Positions 1-10,917 of a stretch of DNA of 64,000 nt are shown here, one piece after another. The stretch covers positions 4,387,001 to 4,451,000 of the forward strand of contig NZ_CP125370.1 of assembly GCF_030034735.1 (NCBI RefSeq). Direction: 5' to 3'. The notes beneath the pieces were generated by a model, which worked only from the letters and a program-made list of their open reading frames with translations, had not been told where the DNA came from and did no database searches. Position 1 is the first letter of the stretch; each line of letters begins with the position of its first letter. The translations under genes and the position numbers were made by a program. The stretch is from Paenibacillus sp. RC334 (GTDB taxonomy: Bacteria > Bacillota > Bacilli > Paenibacillales > Paenibacillaceae).

Positions 1-1365
1 GGCACCTGCAAGTATTCCCTTTTTCTTGTCAGGATACAAGGAATCCATATAGGTACGGGTTTCTGCAACTACAATTCCCGACAAGCCGAGCAGTGCAATC
101 AAGTTCGGGAAGGCCATCATGGCGTTAAAGATATCTGCCAGCAACCAGATCGCATCCAGCTTAATAAACGCGCCTCCGGCAACCAGCGCAATGAACAGAT
201 AACGGTACGGCTTAATCCATTTGACACCCAGCAAATATTCAACACAGCGTTCTCCATAGTAGTTCCAGCCAAGCATCGTGGTGAACGCGAACATAATCAG
301 AATGATTGTGAGCAGTTCCGCACCAAGCGGGAATGCGCTGGAGAAAGCTTGCTGCGTCATCAAGCCCGCATCGGTAGGACCGCTCCATACGCCGCTAACC
401 AGCAGCGTCAGCCCGGTCATCACGCAAATAATCATCGTATCTATAAACACACCTGTCATGGAAATCAACCCTTGCTCCGCAGGCCATTTGGTTTTGGCGG
501 CTGCGGCTGCAATCGGTGCGCTTCCCAATCCGGCCTCATTGGCAAAAATCCCTCTGGCTACCCCGCTGCGCATCGCCAGCATAATCGTAGCTCCGGCAAA
601 TCCACCCGTCGCAGACGTCGTCGAAAACGCCGAATGCAGCACAAGCGCGAGTGCGGCAGGAATCTGATCGGCGAACCGAATCAGTACGATCATACAGATC
701 AACACGTACAAGCCTGTTTTGAAGGGAACAACTTTGGTCGATACCTTGGCAATGCTCTTGAGCCCTCCAATAGTAACGAGTCCCGTAAGGGTAGCAATAA
801 TCAATGCCGTTACAATTGGTGGAACACCGAAGCTGTTTTCGGTTGAGGATACAATCGCTTTGACCTGAGGAAATGTTCCAATCCCGAACAGCGCTACCAG
901 CATCCCGGAAAAAGCAAACAGCATCGCCAACGGTTTAAAGCGGCGTCCAAGCCCTTTTTCAATATAATACATAGGGCCGCCGGAAAATTGTCCATTCCGA
1001 TCCTTCACCCGGTATTTTACTGCAAGTACACCTTCCGCATATTTCGTCGCCATCCCGAAAAAGGCTGCAACAACCATCCAGAACAGAGCACCCGGTCCGC
1101 CCAGTTTTATCGCTGTCGCGACGCCGACAATACTTCCTGTACCTACTGTAGCCGCCAGCGCCGTACTCAGGGCCGCAAAGCTGCTGACATCCCCACTACC
1201 TTCATTTGGGGCCTTTCCGATCAGCTTGATCGCCAGAGGCAGGCGGAAAACCTGCAACATTTTCAACCGTATGGTCAGCCACAGACCTGTTCCCATAACG
1301 AGAATGATCAGTGGGGCCCCCCATATCCAACTGCTAATCGTTTCTAACACATGTACCAAATTCAT
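1..1365 (-). CDS. Alanine/glycine:cation symporter (AgcS family), 3' end cut by window
   Basis: Imports alanine or glycine with Na+ (or H+) across the membrane. The 455 codons in the window read as an almost continuous polytopic protein: an N-terminal WIWGAPLIIL helix, the family stretch GTGNIVGVATAI, a GGPMYYIEKGLG motif, and FANEAGLGSAPIAAA, all typical of AgcS symporters. Start is the ATG at 1365, with GAGGAG about nine bases upstream. The reading frame is still open at base 1, so only the extreme C terminus is missing. It lies directly behind a tandem glycine aptamer, which suggests glycine as a real substrate. Family call is firm; substrate is inferred from the riboswitch. Confidence 0.93.
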   Translation of the reverse strand, partial: MNLVHVLETISSWIWGAPLIILVMGTGLWLTIRLKMLQVFRLPLAIKLIGKAPNEGSGDVSSFAALSTALAATVGTGSIVGVATAIKLGGPGALFWMVVAAFFGMATKYAEGVLAVKYRVKDRNGQFSGGPMYYIEKGLGRRFKPLAMLFAFSGMLVALFGIGTFPQVKAIVSSTENSFGVPPIVTALIIATLTGLVTIGGLKSIAKVSTKVVPFKTGLYVLICMIVLIRFADQIPAALALVLHSAFSTTSATGGFAGATIMLAMRSGVARGIFANEAGLGSAPIAAAAAKTKWPAEQGLISMTGVFIDTMIICVMTGLTLLVSGVWSGPTDAGLMTQQAFSSAFPLGAELLTIILIMFAFTTMLGWNYYGERCVEYLLGVKWIKPYRYLFIALVAGGAFIKLDAIWLLADIFNAMMAFPNLIALLGLSGIVVAETRTYMDSLYPDKKKGILAGA

Positions 1366-1390
1366 TTCAACCCGCTCCTCCTGCATATTA

Positions 1391-1426
1391 AAAAACAAAA
1401 AAGAGTCAAATCCGCTGATTCGACTC
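1391..1426 (-). terminator. Intrinsic terminator in the glycine riboswitch leader
   Basis: On the minus strand a 10-bp stem (GAGTCGAATC / GATTTGACTC, one G-U pair, loop AGCG) is followed by TTTTTTGTTTTTT and then the symporter RBS. It sits between the aptamers and the gene, so it is the likely expression platform. A second, weaker hairpin followed by six T residues lies nearer the aptamers (about 1493-1525). Confidence 0.75.
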
Positions 1427-1530
1427 CTGGAGAGGTTAAAGGCACGAAAAAATACAACCATCTTGTGCAGGATTCAGCCACTAACAGCTCATAAAAAAGC
1501 CTAGGGCATCCCCTGTCACAGGTTATTCGC

Positions 1531-1706
1531 GTCTCTGTCCTTTTGCCTGAGAGTTTAAGCAGATGATATCTGCGGTGCACCTTCGGCGCCCAATTAAGGG
1601 TCTCTCCAGAGTTCTGTCCGTTTACGGTCCCGCTTGTTGCTGTAATCAGCCCAAGCACCTGAGAGTTTTGCCCCTTCGGTCGGAACTTACGTTCCATCTC
1701 CCGCAA
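1531..1706 (-). ncRNA. Tandem glycine riboswitch
   Basis: On the minus strand two glycine aptamers follow each other. The first has GGGAGATGGAAC, ACCGAAGGGGCAAA and CTCTCAGGTGC. The second has GGAGAGACCC, GCGCCGAAGGTGCACC and CTCTCAGGCAAAAGGACAGAG. These are the conserved core strings of the gcvT-type glycine riboswitch. It precedes the AgcS symporter. Whether glycine turns the gene on or off cannot be told without folding; for an importer either is plausible. Confidence 0.93.
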
Positions 1707-1736
1707 ACATCAACCAGACATATGAAATTGTTTTTT

Positions 1737-1766
1737 ATTATACAGAAAACTTTCAGCTTTTTACAA
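1737..1766 (-). promoter_or_regulatory. Sigma-A promoter of the riboswitch-symporter transcript
   Basis: Minus strand: TTGTAA (1766-1761), 18-base spacer, TATAAT (1742-1737). The start of transcription would fall about 25 bases before the first glycine aptamer. Confidence 0.7.
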
Positions 1767-1819
1767 GTGAAAAATTTGTGAAGTCGTTTGGTTATCTTAA
1801 GATGAGCCTATAAAATAAA

Positions 1820-1869
1820 GGCGGGCGCAGCCAGATTCATCCTCATGATGTTCTCTGCCGCACCCGCCC
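1820..1869 (-). terminator. Terminator after the GH1 operon
   Basis: Minus strand GGCGGGTGCGGC pairs (with G-U pairs) to GCTGCGCCCGCC and is followed by TTTATTTT. It lies 36 bases past the glucosidase stop codon. Confidence 0.75.
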
Positions 1870-1904
1870 CCAGGCCATATTGGGTTATATTCAGTTAGCT
1901 TGGA

Positions 1905-3489
<1,585 letters not shown>

Positions 3490-3515
3490 TTATAATACAT
3501 CCCCTCCTTCTTTAG

Positions 3516-4505
3516 TTATTTTTGTCCATCTTCAAAATAAATGCCATTTTGATGGCGCAGTTCATTGCTGATCTTCTGAACCTCAATGCTCAATGACTTC
3601 AATTCTTCGTAGCGGTCTTTGTCCTTTTCGGCAATGATCCGATAAAATTCCTGAGCCTCGTAAAACATGAAATGATGAGTTTCAGGAGTACTTACAGTAT
3701 CTGTTTCCTGAGTACGGACATCCAGAACCGATACGTCCGTGATACCAGAGACACCACTGGAGATCATAGTGGCCTGGTCCCCGTAAATTTCAACACGGTT
3801 GGTGGTTACAGCATTTTTGGCCAGTTGGATCACCAGTGTAAAATCGGGATACGACAGTAGGATCGGGCCGCCCAAATCCACGCCATTCTCATGCTTTTTG
3901 GCACGGTACAAGCCTGATGTAGGGGCTCCAAGCAAATCAATGGCAAAATACAGCGAATACACACCCAGATCCATTAATGCACCCCCGCCATAAGACAGAG
4001 AAAAGATATTAGGAGTATCTCCTGAAAGCAACTGATCATACCGGGAGGAAAATTGCATGGAGTACAAGGTGCCACCCTGGATATTGCCCACGCGCTTCAA
4101 GTTGTCCTTAAGGCGCAAAAAATTAGGCTCATGGATATGACGAACCGCTTCCAGCAGGTAGCAACCATTTCGGTCAGCCAACTCGTAAGCTTCTCGCAAT
4201 TCCTGTTCTGTCAGGCTGATCGGTTTTTCGACAATCGCATGTTTGCCATGCTCCAAAAAAAGACGCGCTTGCAGCATGTGCAAGGAATTGGGCGTAGCAA
4301 TATAAATGGCATCAATATCGGATTGAGCCATCTCTTCCAAACTGTCATACAGCGTAATGTTTTCAAGCTGACACCCGGCGGCAAAAGCTGCGCCTTTGTC
4401 CTTATTTCGAACAAAGAGTGCTGTAATTTCCCAGCCGCCAGCTTCCTTCACGGCTTTAACCCATTCTGTGCTGATCCATCCAGTTCCAATCATTCCGAGC
4501 TTCAT
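3516..4505 (-). CDS. Gfo/Idh/MocA-family oxidoreductase
   Basis: NAD(P)-dependent sugar or polyol dehydrogenase of unknown substrate, 329 residues. The Rossmann start MKLGMIGTGWIS, the IYIATPNSLH strand and the catalytic-lysine motif VEKPIS (about residue 95) are all visible. A GAAAGGAAG sequence precedes the ATG at 4505. It lies 30 bases downstream of a second Gfo/Idh gene and upstream of the GH1 phospho-glucosidase, so it probably acts on a glucoside, its aglycone or an oxidised glucose derivative. The exact reaction cannot be read from sequence. Confidence 0.9.
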   Translation of the reverse strand: MKLGMIGTGWISTEWVKAVKEAGGWEITALFVRNKDKGAAFAAGCQLENITLYDSLEEMAQSDIDAIYIATPNSLHMLQARLFLEHGKHAIVEKPISLTEQELREAYELADRNGCYLLEAVRHIHEPNFLRLKDNLKRVGNIQGGTLYSMQFSSRYDQLLSGDTPNIFSLSYGGGALMDLGVYSLYFAIDLLGAPTSGLYRAKKHENGVDLGGPILLSYPDFTLVIQLAKNAVTTNRVEIYGDQATMISSGVSGITDVSVLDVRTQETDTVSTPETHHFMFYEAQEFYRIIAEKDKDRYEELKSLSIEVQKISNELRHQNGIYFEDGQK

Positions 4506-4535
4506 ATGGCGTAACTTCCTTTCTTGATGGCGAGC

Positions 4536-5576
4536 CTATCGCCGGAAATCAACGATTGACGGGGAAGGCTGCTTAAAGCCGCTTTCCAATATTTCGATTG
4601 TCAGCAAAATATCCTCGTCCTTAACCAGCTTGGGTGTTCCGTGCACAATGGACTCGTACAACGAGTCATACAATTGTCCATAATCTCCTATTGGCGTAGG
4701 AAGTGTTTCCTCGATAGCTTCACTACTTCCGGGCGGAACGTATTTAAGTTTGCCATAGGAAGCGGGATTATCCAGTCCGAAACCTTCCGCATCCGGGGTC
4801 TTGCCGGCTTTCAGCCAGGTTTCCTGCTGATCATCTCCCCATTTGACAAAGCTGCCCTTCGTGCCGTGAATAGTGAACTGCGGGTAAGGCAGGCACACCA
4901 CAAGAGAAGTTTTTACAATCACTTTTTTGTCCGGGTAATATAATATAGTTTCATTGTAATCATCAGCGCCATGAGGAGTACGGATAGACTTGATGTCATA
5001 TCCGACTTGCTCCGGTCTGCCAAATAAGGCGATGAGCCTGTCCAGCGTATGAACACCGAGTCCGTAGTACATTCCGTTAACAGGATTGCCGCCGGGCATA
5101 CTGGCATTGGGACGGAAATAATCGTAATGGGATTCAATTTCGACGATGTCTCCCAGCTTTCCGGAATGGAGTGCTTCCTTGAACGCCAGATAATCGCTGT
5201 CAAACCTCCGGTTTTGATAAGGCATGATGATGAGATTATTTTCCTTGGCGAATTGGATCAGTTCTTGCGCTTGCTCAAGGTTTTCACAAAAAGGCTTTTC
5301 CACCAGCACATGCTTGCCATGGGATAGAGCCAATTTTGCATATTCATAATGCGTAGAGGAAGGCGTACATACAACGACGAGTGATATTTCCGGGTCGCCC
5401 AGAACGTCCGTAATTTGATCCGAGAACTGAATGTCGGGGTAGGCCGTTTCCATATCCTCCCTCACTTGGCGTGTGAACACTCTCGATACTTGAAAGGCGT
5501 CCCTGATCTGAACATAGGGCAGATGATATCTGGTTGTACTTTTGCCAAATCCTAAATATGCAATTTGAATCGTCAT
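4536..5576 (-). CDS. Gfo/Idh/MocA-family oxidoreductase, YhhX/YdgJ-like
   Basis: 346 residues. The N terminus IAYLGFGKSTTRYHLPYV and the VEKPF, YQNRRFDSDYLAFK and GVHTLDRLIALFGRP stretches match my memory of E. coli YhhX/YdgJ closely; that subfamily uses NAD(P). The ATG at 5576 has GAGGGG upstream. The frame is open for 23 more codons upstream, but those have no RBS. First gene of the operon with the second Gfo/Idh and the GH1 glucosidase. Divergent from a broken LacI gene, whose operator-like palindrome (5725-5738) lies in the shared intergenic region. Substrate unknown. Confidence 0.9.
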   Translation of the reverse strand: MTIQIAYLGFGKSTTRYHLPYVQIRDAFQVSRVFTRQVREDMETAYPDIQFSDQITDVLGDPEISLVVVCTPSSTHYEYAKLALSHGKHVLVEKPFCENLEQAQELIQFAKENNLIIMPYQNRRFDSDYLAFKEALHSGKLGDIVEIESHYDYFRPNASMPGGNPVNGMYYGLGVHTLDRLIALFGRPEQVGYDIKSIRTPHGADDYNETILYYPDKKVIVKTSLVVCLPYPQFTIHGTKGSFVKWGDDQQETWLKAGKTPDAEGFGLDNPASYGKLKYVPPGSSEAIEETLPTPIGDYGQLYDSLYESIVHGTPKLVKDEDILLTIEILESGFKQPSPSIVDFRR

Positions 5577-5663
5577 TTCGCAAATCCCCTCGTTTCCTAA
5601 AGGCTTAGCTTTACGATATCGCAAGTATTGCCAGAATAATACCACAACATGAGGAACGTTTTT

Positions 5664-5692
5664 TTGAAATGCATCGACAGATGCTATAAAAT
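5664..5692 (+). promoter_or_regulatory. Promoter of the LacI-family gene, with internal palindrome
   Basis: TTGAAA (5664-5669), 17-base spacer, TAAAAT (5687-5692). The spacer carries the inverted repeat GCATC-GACA-GATGC (5671-5684), a possible repressor site. Confidence 0.5.
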
Positions 5693-5724
5693 AGACGTAA
5701 TGCCCTCATAAGCATCCTAAACGT

Positions 5725-5738
5725 TGTAACGCGTTTCA
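5725..5738. promoter_or_regulatory. LacI-type operator
   Basis: TGTAACGCGTTTCA is a near-perfect 14-bp palindrome (one mismatch) with the AACGCGTT core common for LacI-family repressors. It lies between the divergent Gfo/Idh operon and the LacI gene. Its central GC differs from the CG centre of a CcpA cre site, so a local LacI regulator is the better guess. Confidence 0.6.
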
Positions 5739-5772
5739 TGTCAAATATTTTTCATATGTGAGGAGAAGCAGC

Positions 5773-6745
5773 ATGTCGAATCTTGATCAAATTGCCAAAC
5801 TGGCGGGCTTTTCCAAAGCTACGGTATCCAGAGTGTTAAACAAGTCCCCCCATGTGAGCCGGGAGACGAGAAGTAAGATTTTAAAAATCATGCAGGAGCT
5901 GGATTACGTTCCCAACCGGAACGCCATTTCCTTATCCAAGGGTCAGACCCTTCAAATTGGCATCATCACTTCAACCATTAATGAAATTGTTCTCGCATTT
6001 CTGAATAGCTTTGTAGAGGTGGCGGGCCAGTACGAATTTCAAACGATAATTTATACTTCGGGAGAAGACAAGAAGAAAGAGCTTCAGGCCTTCGAAGATC
6101 TGAAAAGAAAAAAGAATTGATGCGCTGGTCATCATTTCCTGTGTAAATGATACCGATTTGTTAAGCACTTATTGCAAGTATGGCCCGATCGTGTCGTGGC
6201 AACGAATGGATCATACCGATATTCGCTCCGTCGCCATGGACCAGTACGAAGGATACATGCTGGCGCTAAAACACTTGATACAAAAAGGCTATACTCGTAT
6301 AGCCAATGCCTTTGGCCGCCCAAGCAGCATCAACACCCACAGCAGACAACGAGCCTATGCGTATATCATGGAGCAGCATAATCTTCCTGTATTGCAGCAT
6401 TGGAATCAATCTTCCATCTATAACATCCGTGATGGTGAGCAGGTGGTGCGCGATTTGTTACAGTATCGGGACGAATTCCCACAGGCTATTCTGTGCTCCA
6501 ACGATTATGTGGCGGTTGGTATTCTCTGCGAAGCACGCAGACAACTGCTGAGCGTGCCGGAAGATCTGGCGATCGTCGGGTTTGATAACACGGAGCTCTC
6601 GCATACGATGGGCATTACAACCGTTCAGAATCCAATCGAGGCTCAGGCGCAAAATGCCTTTTACATGCTTTCCCCTCAGCTCGTAGGTCGCCAAATGGAG
6701 CTGCAACCCCTGCAATACAGCCTCATTGAGCGCACGACTACATAG
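5773..6745 (+). pseudogene. LacI-family transcriptional regulator, frameshifted
   Basis: The first 115 codons encode the LacI HTH (IAKLAGFSKATVSRVLN) and the start of the ligand domain, ending at TGA 6118-6120. The rest continues in the +1 frame to 6745 (GPIVSWQRM, LCSNDYVAVGIL, VGFDNTELSH). The break is in a run of six A residues at 6108-6113; with five A the protein reads LKRKRIDALVIIS, which aligns with LRRKQLDALV of the intact paralogue at 32055-33023. ATG 5773 has GAGGAG upstream. It is therefore a one-base insertion, either real inactivation or a sequencing error. It probably regulated the divergent oxidoreductase-glucosidase operon. Confidence 0.88.
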
Positions 6746-6820
6746 AGTAACGCTTAACTGAGGGGCTAGGCGAAAGGACCTGTGTTTATAATGTTTTTTG
6801 TCGAATAAGAATAAAATATG

Positions 6821-6848
6821 TTGAAATCGCTTTTTTTTGTGCTACAAT
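6821..6848 (+). promoter_or_regulatory. licT promoter with overlapping cre-like site
   Basis: TTGAAA (6821-6826), 16-base spacer, TACAAT (6843-6848). TGAAATCGCTTTTT at 6822-6835 matches the CcpA cre consensus TGWAANCGNTNWCA at 12 of 14 positions and overlaps the -35 box, as expected for carbon catabolite repression. Confidence 0.65.
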
Positions 6849-6861
6849 AGCACTATATAAA

Positions 6862-6950
6862 GGATTGTGACCGGTGATGCGGGCAATGCCTGAGTTCAAT
6901 TGAGTGCTATTGCTAACAATAGTGTTGAATTGTGCTTAGGCATTTTTTAT
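6862..6950 (+). promoter_or_regulatory. RAT antiterminator and overlapping terminator before licT
   Basis: GGATTGTGACCGGTGATGCG followed by GGCAATGCCTGA (6862-6893) has the layout of a BglG/LicT ribonucleic antiterminator. It overlaps the start of a long terminator: GCCTGAG and TTCAATTGAGTGCTATTG pair with CAATAGTGTTGAATTG and CTTAGGC, followed by ATTTTTTATT. LicT bound to the RAT would prevent the terminator, so licT controls its own synthesis. Confidence 0.88.
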
Positions 6951-6978
6951 TGGTAAAGGATGGGAGGGGGGAACTTCA

Positions 6979-7827
6979 ATGATTATTGAGAAGGTGCTCA
7001 ATAACAACGTCCTGTTGACTAAAAACGACAAAGGCAAAGAGGTCATCGTGATGGGAAGAGGCATTTCCTTCAAAAAGGTGGCTGGGGACCAAGTCGATGA
7101 TGATAAAATAGATAAGATTTTCATGTTAAATGAAAACGAGTTCACGGCCAAGCTTACCGAGCTGCTAAACGATATTCCCGTATCTCATCTGGAGGTCGTG
7201 AATGAAATCGTAACCCATGCAACGGAAGTGCTGGATACGGAATTAAGCGATAATATTTATTTAACGCTGACCGATCATATTCATTTTGCGATACAGCGGC
7301 AAGAGAAGGGGCTCGCGCTCCAAAACGCGATGCTGTATGAGATTAAGCGCTTTTACAAGAAAGAATTTGAGGTTGGGCTGGATGCTCTGCAAAAAATTGA
7401 AAATACGCTTGGTGTGAAGCTGGGCGAAGACGAAGCGGGCTTTATCGCATTGCATATGGTGAATGCTCGGATCGACGGTAACGAAATGAAGTCTACGCTG
7501 AAAATGACCGAGATTGTTCAACATATATTGAATATTATTACGTATCATTACGGTATTGTGCTGGACGAGTCCTCTTTTAGCTATTCGAGATTTTTGACGC
7601 ATTTGCAATATTTTGCGATGCGGGTGATTCGTAAAGAGGTCATTCACAGCGGCGAAGAATTTTTGTACAACCAGGTAAAGCAGACATATACCGAAGCTTT
7701 CGCTTGTGCGCAAAAGATCAATGAATATCTGGAAAAAACATACGATCAATATTTAAGCAAGGACGAATATGTATATCTGACCATTCATATTCATCGAGTG
7801 ACCGAGCGAAATAATATTGCGGAATAA
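6979..7827 (+). CDS. licT: BglG/LicT-family transcription antiterminator
   Basis: 282-residue RNA-binding regulator. Residues 1-55 form the CAT RNA-binding domain (MIIEKVLNNNVLL ... GRGISFKK). Two PTS regulation domains follow, with conserved histidines in DHIHFAIQR and ALHMVNAR (PRD1) and in FLTHLQYFAMR and LTIHIHRV (PRD2). Known LicT proteins are inactivated by EII-dependent phosphorylation when substrate is absent, and bind RATs when it is present. A GGGAGGGGGG tract precedes the ATG. Two RATs lie nearby, one in front of this gene and one in front of bglP, so the pair forms one substrate-induced unit. Confidence 0.95.
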   Translation: MIIEKVLNNNVLLTKNDKGKEVIVMGRGISFKKVAGDQVDDDKIDKIFMLNENEFTAKLTELLNDIPVSHLEVVNEIVTHATEVLDTELSDNIYLTLTDHIHFAIQRQEKGLALQNAMLYEIKRFYKKEFEVGLDALQKIENTLGVKLGEDEAGFIALHMVNARIDGNEMKSTLKMTEIVQHILNIITYHYGIVLDESSFSYSRFLTHLQYFAMRVIRKEVIHSGEEFLYNQVKQTYTEAFACAQKINEYLEKTYDQYLSKDEYVYLTIHIHRVTERNNIAE

Positions 7828-7888
7828 CATTGCCAAGTAACAAGTCGAATCATAAATCTGTCTAAAAACTTCATACCTTCATCGTTCA

Positions 7889-7990
7889 TGGATTGTGACT
7901 GGTAAGGCAGGCAAAACCTAAACTGATGGTGAAATCGGCGTTTCCTCTATGGAGAGGGTGCGTTGTTTTTACCACGAGTTTAGGTTTTTC
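7889..7990 (+). promoter_or_regulatory. RAT antiterminator and terminator before bglP
   Basis: GGATTGTGACTGGTAAGGCA then GGCAAAACCTAAA is a near-canonical LicT RAT. Its 3' part (AAAACCTAAACT) also pairs with AGTTTAGGTTTTT at about 7977-7989 to make a terminator. The choice between the two structures decides read-through from licT into bglP. Confidence 0.9.
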
Positions 7991-8080
7991 TTGTTTACAA
8001 GGTTAAAAAGATGCACGCCGGCGCATCTTAGCAACATGAAGTAAACAGAAAGTCCTATCCATAACAAGAATAACTCATAA

Positions 8081-9949
<1,869 letters not shown>

Positions 9950-9983
9950 TCATGAATTAACACAGTAACATTACCTCACGTAT

Positions 9984-10015
9984 AAAAGAAGCTTCCCTTG
10001 CGGGGAGCTTCTTTT
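9984..10015 (+). terminator. Terminator after bglP
   Basis: AAAGAAGCTTCCC pairs with GGGAGCTTCTTTT around a short loop, 35 bases past the bglP stop. Confidence 0.88.
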
Positions 10016-10191
10016 GCGTTCCTTCCACAGCAGCTTATATTCGCCCTCAGCCAAGCACTTTACAAATATATCCTTTTTTATGTTTATGTCATGATTCGTA
10101 GAAAAAAAGTAAAAATGAGACAAGTATTACAGCTAAAAATGGAAATATCGTTTATGGTGTGTATAAGACTGTTAAATAAAGGAGGATTTCT

Positions 10192-10707
10192 GTGAAAAAA
10201 GGATATATTATCGGTTTAAGCGTGATTGTGCTGCTCGTCATTGCTATCGCTATTTCGGCTGTGTTCAAGTTTCAGGATCTCGAGCAGGTTGTTCAGCAGA
10301 AAGACAAAGAGATTCAAGCGAGTAAAAGCAATTATCCCGAAATATACGATCACTTGAATGCGGTTACAATTGAGGGTTTTAAGAAGATGATCCAGCAGGA
10401 CCAAAGTGTGTTTGTTTATGTCGGCAGACCCAGCTGTGGTGACTGCAACCGCTTTGAGCCTAACTTTAACAAGATGATCGAGCAATACAATTTGGGCTCC
10501 AAAATCACTTTTTTGAATGTTCACAAAATTCATAAGAACAAGCCAGAATGGAATAAATTCAAAGAGGAATACAATGTAAAGTACACCCCCACCATTGCGG
10601 AATTCAGACATGGCAAGCTGGTAGATAAAGTGGAATGGACACCTGAAAGAGATCTCAGTACGGATGTGGTAAAAGAGTGGCTGATTTCCAAGAAACTGAT
10701 TTTATAA
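10192..10707 (+). CDS. Membrane-anchored thioredoxin-like protein
   Basis: 171 residues starting with GTG at 10192, with AAAGGAGG nine bases upstream. Residues 5-26 form one membrane anchor, then a short helical linker, then a thioredoxin-like domain with the redox motif CGDC in VGRPSCGDCNRF (about residue 80) and a cis-proline context YTPTIAEF. It would face the outside and reduce or oxidise disulfides, as do the thioredoxin-like accessory proteins linked to bacteriocin export. It stands alone between two terminators, so its partner is unknown. Confidence 0.85.
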   Translation: MKKGYIIGLSVIVLLVIAIAISAVFKFQDLEQVVQQKDKEIQASKSNYPEIYDHLNAVTIEGFKKMIQQDQSVFVYVGRPSCGDCNRFEPNFNKMIEQYNLGSKITFLNVHKIHKNKPEWNKFKEEYNVKYTPTIAEFRHGKLVDKVEWTPERDLSTDVVKEWLISKKLIL

Positions 10708-10749
10708 GCATCGTCCTATACCGTGTCTTACGGACAAGCTTACATGCAG

Positions 10750-10788
10750 AAAAAGGTATTCACGCGTTCACCGCATGGATACCTTTTT
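10750..10788 (+). terminator. Terminator after the thioredoxin-like gene
   Basis: AAAAAGGTAT ... ATACCTTTTT, with an inner CGCG/CGC stem, 43 bases past the stop codon. The symmetry allows it to work in both directions. Confidence 0.8.
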
Positions 10789-10917
10789 GGGGAATTTTCA
10801 GATGATTTAAGGTTTTGAAGAAAAACAGTTCCTAACTCGCCTTCACTACCTTATGATAGCATCGTCTGTACCGGCTGGGTCCTATTATTATAGATTTACT
10901 TCATACGATATCTAGTG

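Noticed and set aside
278..846. Plus-strand open frames of 129 and 165 codons
   Set aside because: They lie antisense within the AgcS symporter gene, whose minus-strand translation is clearly a real family member.
1362..1706. Minus-strand frame of 114 codons
   Set aside because: It runs through the glycine riboswitch and terminator and has no protein features.
6107..6114. A-AAA-AAG slippery heptamer in the broken LacI gene as programmed -1 frameshift
   Set aside because: The rest of the protein is in the +1 frame, and the -1 frame meets a stop within about ten codons. A one-base insertion explains it better.
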